DNA from: Erythroxylum novogranatense
Taxonomy: Eukaryota > Streptophyta > Magnoliopsida > Malpighiales > Erythroxylaceae
DNA length: 64,000 nucleotides
Assembly (NCBI GenBank): GCA_029891385.1
Contig: CM057230.1
Coordinates: forward strand, 17,559,372 to 17,623,371
Direction: 5' to 3'
Part shown: positions 47,501 to 58,190 of the stretch, in pieces
Numbering within the stretch: position 1 is the first letter of the stretch
How the letters are laid out: every line of letters begins with the position of its first letter
Made by a program: the position numbers and the translations under genes
Notes under the pieces: generated by a model
Database searches by the model: none
Seen by the model: only the letters and a program-made list of their open reading frames with translations
What the model was told of the DNA's origin: nothing

Positions 47501-48510
47501 TAGGCAACATGAGATGTTTGAACCAAAGTTTCTCTTCCTATTTCAAACACAAATCATATTGGCATAACAAATCTTTTTCAAGAAACAAGAAAAAAGAAGA
47601 AGGATGATTCTGAATAGCCAATTGAACACCCTTTATTCGCTTTAGTAAAACCCTCTTATTCTGAAAAATATTACCGAAAACTTCCTTATTCCAACCTACA
47701 GCTTGTTCTTGAACCGACAAAAGAGCACCAGAAATAGATTCATGAGGTTCAAACCATGCCGATGAAACAACTTGCTTAAAATCCTCCCGTAAAGTCCAAG
47801 CAACCTTAAACTGGAATGACGTCTCCAAAGGAAAGGAAGAGAAACCTCTCAAAGACAATAACAGAGCAAAATGATCAGAAACAAGCTGAGACAAAAATAT
47901 AACAGAAGCTTTAGGAAATCTTAGTCGCCAACCAGCATTACACAAAGCCCGATCTAAATGTTCTTGTATAATAACAATTCTAGCAATTGAGCATGTCCAA
48001 GTAAACTGACAACCCACACAACCTAAATCCATAAGGGAGAAATAGTTCCAATGCCGTAAAAACCTACTAAAGTTAAGGACAGATGGTAAATCACCCCCTT
48101 GTTCTCATGGACATATGTAATTTCATTAAAATCACCAAATAACAACTAAGGCTCATTTACATAATCTACAATATGATACATTTGAGACTAGAAAAATCTT
48201 GCCTACTATGAATAGGACTAGCATACACTACAATAAGAAGCCAACTACTACTCCCCCTAACATCAACTGAATAATGAATAAACTGAGTATCCATTTTTAG
48301 CAAACGTATATCACAAATATTCTTATTCCAAAACAACCAAACATCACCAACAAAACCAAAAGAATGAGAAAGGAAGAAGTCAGAAAAACCTACATTCTTT
48401 GCCACCCTAGTCGCTTTCTCATCCGAAATTCGAAGCTCCACAATAATCAGAATGTTCAAACGATGAAGACGACATAATTCTTTTACATAAGTCAAAAAAC
48501 CCCTCTTCAT
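44503..48510 (-). pseudogene. LINE ORF2 (endonuclease, reverse transcriptase, RNase H), disabled
   Basis: Endonuclease motifs: ILIIVELRIS (~48440), VVYASPIHSR (~48215), MDLGCVGCQFTWT (48032) and VSDHFALLLSL (~47880, the SDH active-site motif). RT: FRPIILCNVLYKVVMKVLSN, FQSSFIPGRTTADNII and FDLEKVYDRVDW (47020-46780), then LLFTDDLLIFGKAS near 46500, where the core DD is kept. A zinc-binding region (WKVAGPPKLKHFLWLLGH, ~45410) and an RNase H end (REGNFAADCLTKLNHD, ~44610) follow. More than ten stops and repeated frame changes make it non-functional. It would nick target DNA and reverse-transcribe LINE RNA. Confidence 0.9.
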
Positions 48511-48529
48511 AGCTCCACCACAATTCTAC

Positions 48530-50330
48530 TTAATTATTTTTAAATACATTAAAAAAAGATTAAAAAAAGGAGCCAGAATCTTACAACTTTCTAGGTAGGC
48601 TTTGACTCCGACAATGACCACCATAATCTCCATTATCATCTGAAATATCATCATCGGTCTTCGATCACCACAATCTTCATTATCATCTGAAATATCATCA
48701 TCGGTCTCTGACCACCACAATCTCCATTATCATTTGAAATATCATCATCGGTCTCCGACAAAACCACATCATTCACCGCATAATCAACTTTATTAGCCAA
48801 AACTTTTGAAATTACCAATGGTTTCTCACACACAATGATGTCACCAGCAATTGGGTCGGGAGGTTTCGGTTCATTGAAAAAAATTGCCACCACCCCACCA
48901 CCAACATTATCAATCATCGGCAACACAGGCACCTCCGTTGACGAAATGTTAGGAACCTGAGATTCCACGACCAAAATCTGGTCCGATGCATCAAACACCA
49001 TACTCTCTACATTAGGCCCAGAACTTTATCCAACCTCCAAAGCCTCCTTTCTCCTATGTACAACCATTGGACCCTCAGAAACAGGCCTACTTACAATAGG
49101 CATAGTCCGAACTGACCCTTTTCACTATCAGACCTCCCAACCCCCTTAACCACCAAAGGCTTCTTACCTTTATCCCTTGGACCCATAGGCCGACTAATAC
49201 TAGAAATCCTTTTGCCAAACCTAACCGAGTCCTTATCCACCTTGATAATGATGCTATCCTCCACCTGCAAAGATTCAAACCGATTTCTGGTGATAGTGTT
49301 AGATACGGTCTTCTCCTAAGAAATAGAAGAAGACTTATTTCTAATAATATGCCTTTGTTTACACTGTGCAACCAACCATGGGCCAAAGATATCTTCTTTA
49401 GAATTTGAACTAGCATCAACCATCGCCATATTCTTAGCTACACCAACATTCTCCGCCCCAGTAGTCACCAAAACCACCACCTCCGTACAATTTCCAATAC
49501 GATGATTGACACGACCACATCCTGAACATACCCCTAAAATTCCTTCATACTCCACATGTCGCCATACACCTCCAATAAAAACTATAGGAACAAGAGGTTG
49601 TTCAAGATTCAATTCAACACAAACTTTAGCAAAACATCTTCTAGTAGCCATGGACGTCTACCTATCCACTTTAATGGGCATTCTAATAGCACTAGCTACT
49701 GCAAACAAGAATTCATCACGATAAAATTCTATTGGAAATTCAATAAAACGAACCCAAGTAACCATTGAGGAAATTCTAGCCGTAGATGGCTGAAAACCAA
49801 TCTTCCACTTCCGAATATACAATGGTTGACCTCCAACAATATAGGGACCATCGGACACAATTTGCAATATATCCTCATTCTCTTCAAACTTGGCAAGGTA
49901 AAAACCAAATCCCAAATCAATAATATCTAGTCCTGTAGAAGGCTTCCAAAGCAAATTCAACCGATTCTCCCAGTTCATAAAATTAACAGACCTCCCGTAA
50001 ACTTTAACAATGAGAGCATCTTTCCACTTACCACTAACCTCCTGGACAATATCATCATCAACCGAAACCTTTGGTCATAAGTAATCATTCCCTTCATACT
50101 CTAAACAAAATTTTCTCATCCACTGACTACAAAGATCAAAAGCCAAACTCTGACCTACCAAAGAAGTGGACTTTGCCCTAGATGACTGCCCTACTAAACA
50201 ATCACGAAAAGACAGTGATGGCCTTGCATGCAATTCAACAGTAGTCTTCAAAACGGGACCAACAACCTTAGAGTCAACTAAATTAGGGCCAGGCGGCCCA
50301 CCAGAAAACTATTCTCAATCGGTGCAGGAC
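48530..50330 (-). pseudogene. LINE ORF1 (nucleic-acid-binding protein), disabled
   Basis: Minus-strand frames give the DUF4283-like domain (NWENRLNLLWKP; GFGFYLAKFEENEDILQIVSDGPY; WVRFIEFPIEFY) at about 49980-49670. These are followed by VWRHVEYEGILGVCSGCGR and the CCHC knuckle CSGCGRVNHRIGNC near 49520. In plant LINEs this protein coats the RNA. An in-frame stop lies after MPIKVDR (49658), another upstream near 50078, and frameshifts follow. The C-terminal part contains a 47-bp tandem triplication. Confidence 0.87.
48616..48756. repeat. 47-bp tandem repeat x3 inside LINE ORF1 tail
   Basis: Units start at 48616, 48663 and 48710 (GA(C/T)CACCA(C/T)AATCT(C/T)C ...), each ending CATCATCGGTCT. 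As 47 is not a multiple of three, each unit is read in a different frame. Confidence 0.92.
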
Positions 50331-50440
50331 AAAGCACAAGCTAAGCCCCCTCCATTCTCGTAACGTGGAAATAGTCTCTTTTCTCGTCTTTACTACTACT
50401 CGTCCTCTAGAGCACTATAACCCTTGCGCAGTCGTTAATT

Positions 50441-50821
50441 CAATCACCGTCGACGTCGCTCACTCGTGCGTTTACTTGTGTCAAAGAGAGTTGGTTATAT
50501 ATTTCAATTATCAATGACATTGCATTACATTACATTATATTATACATAATTTTTTGTCTTAGAAAAAGTGAGCAAACTGAAGTACAAAACTTAGGTATAT
50601 TTCTTGTTCACAATTTTAGGAAATGTATTAAATTATAAAACTTTGCTAGAAAATCGGGTAGGATCCAATCTCAAGTATAGTGAAATAATTACAAAAAAAA
50701 TAATATTTCAATTTCTCAAAAATTAAGATCACTTTAATTGTATAAAATTATTAACGATAAATCATAATAAAGTAATAATTATAATTCGTACCTTGTTTCA
50801 TAACTTTATCGTATTCTTGAC
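50441..50821. other. AT-rich sequence next to the LINE 5' end
   Basis: Includes ATTACATTACATTATATTATAC near 50525, which loosely resembles the sequence by the LINE 3' end (TTATTATATTACATT near 44418) and may be a worn target duplication. No gene seen. Confidence 0.4.
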
Positions 50822-51380
50822 ATATCCCTCAAACTGTTTCCAAAACTAGCTTATCTCAACTACTATAGTTGTACAAATGTCCGGTCTCTAACAATATCCA
50901 CAGAATGAGTTGAGAGAACTCTACAACTATTGTAAAGAGAGTTAAGTAAGGAGTGATAGCTTCATTAGAGCTTAAACTTATTTATATATATTTTTGGACA
51001 TTTTAGTAATTTAATTTCAATTAAATTACTATAATGTCCAAAATAATTAAATAGCAATTATGCCAAAAATATGATATAATATCTCATATTGGTCCCTCGA
51101 ACCGTTTTCAAAAGTAGCTCATCTCAACTACTGTAATTGTACAAATGTTCGACCTCTAATAATATATACAAAATGAATTGAAAGAACTCTTCAACTATTG
51201 CAAAGAGACTTAAGTAAGGAATGATAGCTTCATTAGAGCTTAAGCTTATTTATAATATGTTTTGAACATTTTAGTAATTTAATTGAAATTAAATTTTAAT
51301 TTTAATTAAACTTTAATTATAATTTTAATTAAATATCAGTTATTCCAAAATATGATATAATATCTCATATTGGTCCTTAT
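50822..51380. repeat. 268-bp tandem duplication
   Basis: Two diverged copies. ATCTCAACTACT starts at 50853 and 51121, and GGA(G/A)TGATAGCTTCATTAGAGCTTAA recurs at the same spacing. Both copies end ATGATATAATATCTCATATTGGTCC. Origin unknown; it may belong to an old LTR. Confidence 0.85.
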
Positions 51381-52744
51381 TTGTTAAAATTTTCATATTT
51401 AAGCATAAAGTTTTTAAACTTTATAATCAAGTCAAATTTGATTAAAATATATTTGTTTTTTCAACCTATTTTTATGTGTATCTATTAGGTTTCCAAATAT
51501 GTTGACAATAGATACAAATTATAGCACTAAATCATGCTTTTCATTAGATAAATTAAACTCTTTTAACTGATCTATAATTCTCTAATTAAACAATTTATAT
51601 CTACGAATCAAGATTAAGGTCTAGCAACACATCATAACTACATAAATATTTAGGGATGCCAAAGTGCTTCTGACTAACTTTTTCGTACATGATTTTTCAG
51701 TATAATTTAATACTTTCTTTATACAATGTTTCGATTAGACATATAGTATAAAATCAATGTCAACTCTATTTTAAATCCAATTATATTAGTCCTCTCTTAT
51801 TAGATATTGATTCAACTAATGACATTTGTACACTATTTACAGAACATCATTTCATCTTGGCTAAATATTTCTGAAATCAATACTAATCGAAAATATCAAA
51901 ACATTTTTCCTGATTACTTTAGGGTGATAAATCATATCTTGATCACTCAACTAACTCCATATAGTTCATGCTACATCTAATGTCTATCGATTGAACTACC
52001 TATGATTAGGATTGATCATAAGTAATATCAAAATATACCAATCCCTATATAAGATAACTTTGAATATCTCAACTCAATGGATCACTTATACAATACTCAT
52101 AACAAAAAAATTTATAGTCGTCAAATAATGTTCTAAATAGATTTCTTATATGGGATCAGTTAGAGAACTTGTTCTCTAATAAACACCACACATTTATTTA
52201 AGTATCTTTATACTTTAATCTATGAGATCAATTATTTCCTTAAAAAACGTGTACTAATTTTTTTACATTCTATTAATGTCAAGTCTTAATAGAATAACGA
52301 CTAAGAACATTTGAGATAACACATAAATACAATATGAATATTATAATTGTAATCTCTTTGTAATTTCATGTGTAATATATAATTACCCCATGGACTTTAT
52401 GATGTACATCTAAATATATATAAGATAAAGAATGTTTTTAAATAATTTTCACTAAATTATAACCAACTGATTGATTGTAGGGTATAAACCAACACCTCAT
52501 GTTTCAATAAGTTTTAGTAAATCATAAGTCTAGGAAATATAACTTTGAGCAATGCATACATGAGCAGATGAATTGTTAATAACCTTCAAATCAAAACTTG
52601 AATCTAAACAAATGAATTTGGAAAGAGAAAGAGGAGATCATTCACCTCGTGATGTAACTTTGATATAATGGTTGTCCTATAGGCACATCTTATAGTCATA
52701 ATAGATACCTTCTTTGTTAAATGTTGCTATGCGGAGTAGAGGCA
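51381..52744. other. AT-rich sequence, possibly an old LTR relic
   Basis: No coding sequence. Wording such as CTAGCAACACATCATAAC, ACTCCATATAGTTCATGC and CTATGATTAGGATTGATCA resembles LTRs of plant copia elements read in reverse. I found no second copy, TG/CA ends or target duplication, so this stays a guess. Confidence 0.3.
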
Positions 52745-53595
52745 AATGAAATATTCCCACTACATGATGCCAGCATAAGAAAATTTGTATGCAGTAACTC
52801 TCCCAAATCTCTACACCATATGTACATCTGCAATTACATAAGCCAATTCCTTATAATCAATCCAAAGTGTCCTACAACCCTTATTAGGCGAGTCTGCATC
52901 TAAAATGATTATTGCTTTTTTATATTAAGGATGTGGTTTGTCATGTTTGAATGATAGTATCATTACGTATACACAGTTTTATCCAATAAATGCTTTCTGG
53001 TTATTTTTGTGATCAGGAGTTCAAGATGAATTAGTAGGGGCTTAATACATTCTGAAGCTTCAGGTTTGAACAATGAAGTTGTCTTAAGCCTAAATGAGTC
53101 ATGCTATTGCTATTTTAAAGCAATTGACACCTTGATGCTATTTTCGCAAATGTATAAGCATAAGGACAAACTAAGTTGGCGAAAGACATATCAAACATTA
53201 TACAGCGTGTAAGAATACTCAACCATCTATCAAGTTTTCAGAAGCTTGATTCTGATCACAAAAGTTCATCTCATATGGATAATAATGTACCTGAGAGTCT
53301 GCTCCAAATGATTCTTTGAATCCACCAAAACAGGATCTGATCACAAATGTGTTACATTTTTTTTACCATTATACTTGCAAAGATTTTTGGGATCACCTTC
53401 AATGATCCATAGGTGAATCTCTTGATTCAGAAGATTAACCAATAGAAATCTGGTGTCCCTTGATAATGAAAATGAAGTGATTATTGATTTATTTCCTTCT
53501 CTTCAATTCTTTTTTTAAGTTTCCATTCCTTGTCGGACATCCTTATTGCTTCAATTTGTTATGAATGAAACTCTCTCTTATCAGTGGAAGATATT
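52745..53595 (-). pseudogene. Partial broken copy of WDR26 (end of exon 3, intron, part of exon 4)
   Basis: Plus-strand 53292-53595 matches the end of WDR26 exon 3: AATCCACCAAAACAGGA(T/C)CTGAT, GGATCACCTTC and TCTCTTGATT are shared with 36270-36385. The splice junction (CCTGAGAGTC at 53291) is in the same place. About 460 bp of intron follow, then CATATGTACATCTGCAAT (~52818) and GATGCCAGCAT (~52766), matching exon 4 near 35850 and 35740. Retention of the intron points to DNA duplication, not retroposition. Indels and substitutions abolish the frame. Confidence 0.82.
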
Positions 53596-53599
53596 GCTT

Positions 53600-53933
53600 T
53601 TAATAATTACTATATTAGCTATATATATTCTTAACATAAATAGATATTTTGTAATTAGTAAATAGATATATTTTGTAATTAGTATAATAGCATGTATAGT
53701 TTGTTGCCCAAAATAGATTGTTCATGGACACTTATTTAATGGAAATTCTCCTCAAGGAGAAGGCATTCAGCCTTTTACAAAAATTGACATGGTATCAGAG
53801 CTAGGTTCTCAAATCCTTAGTTGATTTTTTAATTTCGATTTGGGTTAATCAATTATGATCAACAATTTTGTTTTGAGATTTGTGCTTTTGAAAACATTTC
53901 TTTTAGAAGAATGTCTATTGAACATCTTGGAAA
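53600..53933 (+). mobile_element. 5' end of another copia element, interrupted by element B
   Basis: A complete tRNA-iMet primer site TGGTATCAGAGC (53790-53801) follows the likely LTR end TTGACA. About 110 bp later ATGTCTATTGAACATCTTGG looks like a gag start, then element B begins. The LTR start is not clear. A 22-bp tandem repeat (AAATAGATAT ... TTTTGTAATTAGT) lies at 53639-53683. The rest of the element, if present, is beyond the window. Confidence 0.7.
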
Positions 53934-54944
53934 TGTTGGGCCCCGAACTTTAATTGGATGTCAGAATTATTAAATGAGAAATTAGTGATGTTAAATGTTT
54001 ATTTGGGTAATGTGAATTGGAGAAATTTTAAATGATATTTGGGGGTTAAAGCGTGAAATGGGTTTTTGTGTATGTTGTATTATGGGTAACATCTTTATAA
54101 TTGAAAAGTAAGTTTGTATAGTTACTATTTATGTAACTTCTTTGAAATTGCAAATTTTGAGACTTGATTTATTGGGGCTAGAAATGCCCACTAAAGCTTT
54201 GTAAAGAACCTTTTATTGTGTTACGCCAATGCTTGTTCAAGTATGACCTTGCATTGATTTGAAAATGTGTCATAAGTTGTGTATATGAACTTTGTGAATG
54301 AACTTTGTGTGATATGTGGTTGCTTTCAAAATTTATTCTAAAAGTATGTATTTTGTGGCTTATGGATGATTTGAGAAATGGCTTAATGTTTGTCATAAGA
54401 ATGTGTTGAATGAATTGTATATGGAGGATTTAAGTATGGAAAGAATAAGTATTTTGTATATGTATTATGTTATAGATTAAGTTGTGAAGATTGAATCGTG
54501 CTTGAAGTAGATTGGACGAAGAGTATTGTGGTAGTGAGGAAAAATGTGAAATCAAGATGGAAAGAATGGATTGGTCTTGATGACTTTGAGGCTTTAAAGA
54601 GATATGTATATGTTATGAAATGTCGGTGAATATTATGAGTTAATGAAAGTTAAAATGAATGAGTTGATTAAGATGATTGAAATGGAAGTTGAAAGGTAGG
54701 AAATAAAGATTGAAAGAGTGAGAATTGGAAGAATTAGTGAAGGTGTGAAAATATGAAGAATTATGAAAGTTTGACTTTTGGGGATGAATAGTTGACTTTT
54801 GATTTAAGTGAAATTTGATAAAATGATATTCATGAACATGTAGTGCTTGTTGAGGGCTTTCGGTAGCCATAAAGTTTGCGAATTTTCGATATCGGGCTAG
54901 AAGTTATGATAGATTGAAGTTTTGATGTTGTTTAGGTGATTGAA

Positions 54945-55790
54945 AACCAGGCGATGCACCATGGCAAAACCGGACGATGCTTTGTAGCAAAACCAGACGA
55001 TGTACTGTAGCAAAACCGGTGATAGGAAAAGTGGACGCTACAGAATGTAGGAGATAGAATCAGCCTTTGTAGTCTTCATGAGAGTTATAGATCTAGATGT
55101 CTACTTTCTAACTGTCCAAGAATGAAGTCATTTCGACACCTATAGAGAAAGTTATGGCATTTGCGCCAAAACATGTCTGATAGAAATCAGATGATGGAAA
55201 AACCAGTTGATAGAAAAAACCAGCTGAAGCAAAAGCAGACGATATGGACTTGATATCGATAGATTTAGACAAAATTTCCTTCTTGAAAGTTGTAGATCTC
55301 TCTTTCTCTATGAGATAGATACCAAGTTTGCCCAATTTGGATATCGAGTCAAAAGATATGATCTATATAAGTGGACATGTCTTTGGATAGAAAAACCAGG
55401 TGATAGAAAACCAATTGATAGGAAAACCGGAAGATGCAAAATCAGACGAAAGATTAATTGAGACATTTGACCCTTTTAGAGACTGAATTTGGATTTAAGT
55501 TCTTCATGAACATTGTAGATCAGTCTTTCTCTATGAAATAGACATCAATTTTGTCCAATTTGGAGTTCGGAGTTAAAAGTTATAAGCGTTTGAAGTTTGG
55601 AGGAAAAATCGGTGATGAAAATCAGGTGATGCAAAAATCGGTGATGGAAATCGGTGATCCAAAAATCAGCTGATGCAAAATCAGCTGATGGAAAAATCGA
55701 CGAAGGAAATCAGGCGATGAACAGTAAATCAGGCGATAGAAAATCAGGCGATGAACAGTAAATCGGGCGATAGAAAATCGATGATGAGCG
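54945..55790 (+). repeat. Dispersed AAA(A)(C/T)C(A/G)G-x-(C/T)GAT motif clusters in element B LTR
   Basis: Dozens of variants such as AAAACCGGACGATG, AAATCAGGCGATGA and AAAATCAGCTGATG, in four clusters (54945-55030, 55190-55250, 55390-55450, 55600-55790). Unique sequence separates the clusters. The other LTR has the same clusters (61970-62080, 62235-62310, 62450-62515, 62655-62840) with different unit numbers and sequences. Confidence 0.88.
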
Positions 55791-56268
55791 AAAGAGATGG
55801 AAGGAAAAGCGATGCGCACACAGATCAGTATTTTGAGGATATATGAAGCTACAGAGCTCGGATTGAGGTGATTCAAATTGGAGATTAAACTAAAGTTATA
55901 AGGCTACAACTTTGATGAAGAACCCCGATCAAGATGGAGCCTCTAAGACTGTCGGATATTGGAATGAAACTCGGTGCAGTGTGCAGTCTCGATTTTTATG
56001 CAATGCGATAGTATTTTGGCCATAACTTCTTCGTTTTAGATCCGAATTGAGCGTGGTTGTTGCGTTGGATTCGTATGATCGAGGAGAACATTATGAAGAA
56101 GAAATTTTTTGTAAAATTCCTTTATTTACCTTATCAGAATTTGGAGCCAAGATATCAACTTTTAAGGGCAATTTTGGAAGAACACTTAAAGAGTTAAGTT
56201 AGTAGGCTTATAAGGAGGGGCATGAGAGTCTTTCCTCATTCATTAAATGACATGGCATGTGGATGTAG

Positions 56269-56276
56269 TATAAATA
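56269..56276 (+). promoter_or_regulatory. Putative TATA box of element B LTR
   Basis: TATAAATA followed within ~50 bp by a purine-rich (GAAA/GAGA) leader. The same box is at 63312-63319 in the other LTR. Confidence 0.6.
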
Positions 56277-58178
56277 GAGGAGAAGCAGGCTGTGGTCGTG
56301 AGAGTTAGAGAAACAGAATAAAGAGAAACAAAAGAAAGAAAGAAAGAGAGAGAAAGAGAAGAGTGGGTTTGGTGGAAGGAGAAAAGAAAGGACAGCAGCT
56401 AGGGTTCGATTTTGTGAGCTTTCCAGGAGGATTTGAACATGCTCCAAGAGGGAAAAAGATGAAGGATGAAGAGAGCTCTAGGATGAGCTAAGAAAATCCG
56501 AAAATGGTGAAGAGTGAGGTAAAAGCCGATTTTCAAGCTTCAAGCTTTTCTTAAAATTTTTGGTGTAGAATCATGGAAAATATTATGGTTTTGTGGATTA
56601 TGAAATTAGTTGTGATGTCTATGCTAAGATGGTGGTTTAATTTTGGATTAATGTGAGTTAGGGTTTATGCCCAATTTTGGAAATTGGGGCTTTTGTAAAT
56701 TGATGCATTAGATAGCTTGGAAATATGTTGGAATTGGGTTTCTATAGTAAATTTTGAGGGTTATGGTATTTATGATGATGAATTTGGATGATTTCGGTCT
56801 AGGAAATTTCAAAGTGGGCGAAAGAAAGAAGCTTGGAGAAATTAGAGCTTTGGACAAGTTCTAGCATGGATTCGAGGTGGGTATCCGTTTATAATAGAAT
56901 TTATAAGCCATTACCGCTTTCTTTAAACAAAGAGATTTTTCGACTTAAATTGCATCATAATTGTTGCATCATTGCATAAATGATTTGAAAAATCATTTTG
57001 ATTCGATACATGAAATTTTGATGAATTGCAAAATACATTGTGTTATGCCTTGAAAGACTTCATGGTCGTGTATATTCGGAAAAGAGCATTTGATAAATTG
57101 ATTTGAGCATTATATGTGCTTTTGTGTGGGCGAGAGAGTAGCGTTGTGATAGTCTCGTGCACGTAGACAAAAAATAATGTGATAGCCTTCTCCGGCTACC
57201 CTGCTTGTGGCTCACGAGATCCAAAATGGACTCCTTGTGTTTCCAATAAACTTCGGTTTATTTGGCGTGTTCTGAACTCTAGCCATTTGTGTGTGCATTG
57301 CTTACGTGAATTGCCAAGTTGATGCATTCATGTCTTGTGACCTATGGATTTGTGGCTGAAAGCCTAAGGCGTATCTGATTTGTAAAATGTGATTTTGATT
57401 ACTGACAAGAAAAGAACTTCTTCAAAATGTGCTTTACTGATTTCAAAGAAATGTTTTCTAAGACCGAAAAGAAAAAGATTTCAAGAGTTTTGCTTATTGT
57501 TTTGTTATAAAGCTGTTACCCATTGAGCGTAAGCTCACCCCCTCATTACCATCCACGGTAATGAGAAGAAGATCTGTGAGCGAAAAAGAGGATTTTGTAT
57601 CTTTGTATTTGCATTCGGATTTTTTATATATTGTGATTGTATTGTGGCTTGTAAGGCCATTAAAATTTGTATATGATTATGGGATGGGATTATGTAAGTG
57701 AAATAGGGTTAGTATTTATGAATGTGAATTATGATCATGACTTGAGATATGAATGAGAATTATGGAAGTGTTTAGATATAGGATTGTAAATGTGTATGAT
57801 GGGATTCCGGACGGAGGTCCAGAAGATTTGTGTGATGGGTTGGAAATATTGAAGTGCTTTTGTGTATGGATTTGTGTATGGACATGATATGGAAATTATG
57901 TATGAATGGCGTGAGATGGATTGATGAAATTCAAATATTTGGTAATAAGCGAAATTGGGATAAAGAGAGATATGATTGTAGCGAATGATAAAATGTTTTC
58001 GAATCTGACGCGATATGATCGAATATGAAGGATTCAAAGGATTGAGAAATTGATGAAATACAAATTGAAATTGAAACTACTTTGAACAATGTGTAAGTGG
58101 AAAAAAAATGAAGCGATATTAGTTAAGCTGCGATTAGATTCGTTATGAGTTGGGTTCCAAAGCGAGTCCCAACATTTA

Positions 58179-58190
58179 TGGTATCAGGCG
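58179..58190 (+). other. Primer binding site of element B (imperfect tRNA-iMet)
   Basis: TGGTATCAGGCG, four bases after the LTR end. The usual TGGTATCAGAGC is short by one A, the same kind of loss as in element A. Confidence 0.75.

Larger units (their letters stand above)
44480..50440 (-). mobile_element. Decayed L1-type LINE with RNase H
   Basis: About 5.9 kb on the minus strand in the order ORF1 (DUF4283-like plus zinc knuckle), endonuclease, RT, RT zinc-binding region, RNase H. This is the standard layout of plant L1-clade elements. Many stops and several frameshifts. The 3' end (plus-strand left end) is near 44425-44480, with only a short A-run; the 5' end is placed near 50440 by loss of recognisable sequence. 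Target duplications could not be fixed. Confidence 0.9.
53934..58174 (+). repeat. Element B 5' LTR (complete, 4241 bp)
   Basis: Collinear with 60965-64000. Contains motif arrays, a TATA box and a GA-rich leader. Small minus-strand open frames are shared by both LTRs but lack any protein signature. Confidence 0.94.

Noticed and set aside
51900..52500. Definite solo LTR of a copia element
   Set aside because: The wording resembles reversed copia LTRs, but no ends, second copy or target duplication could be found.
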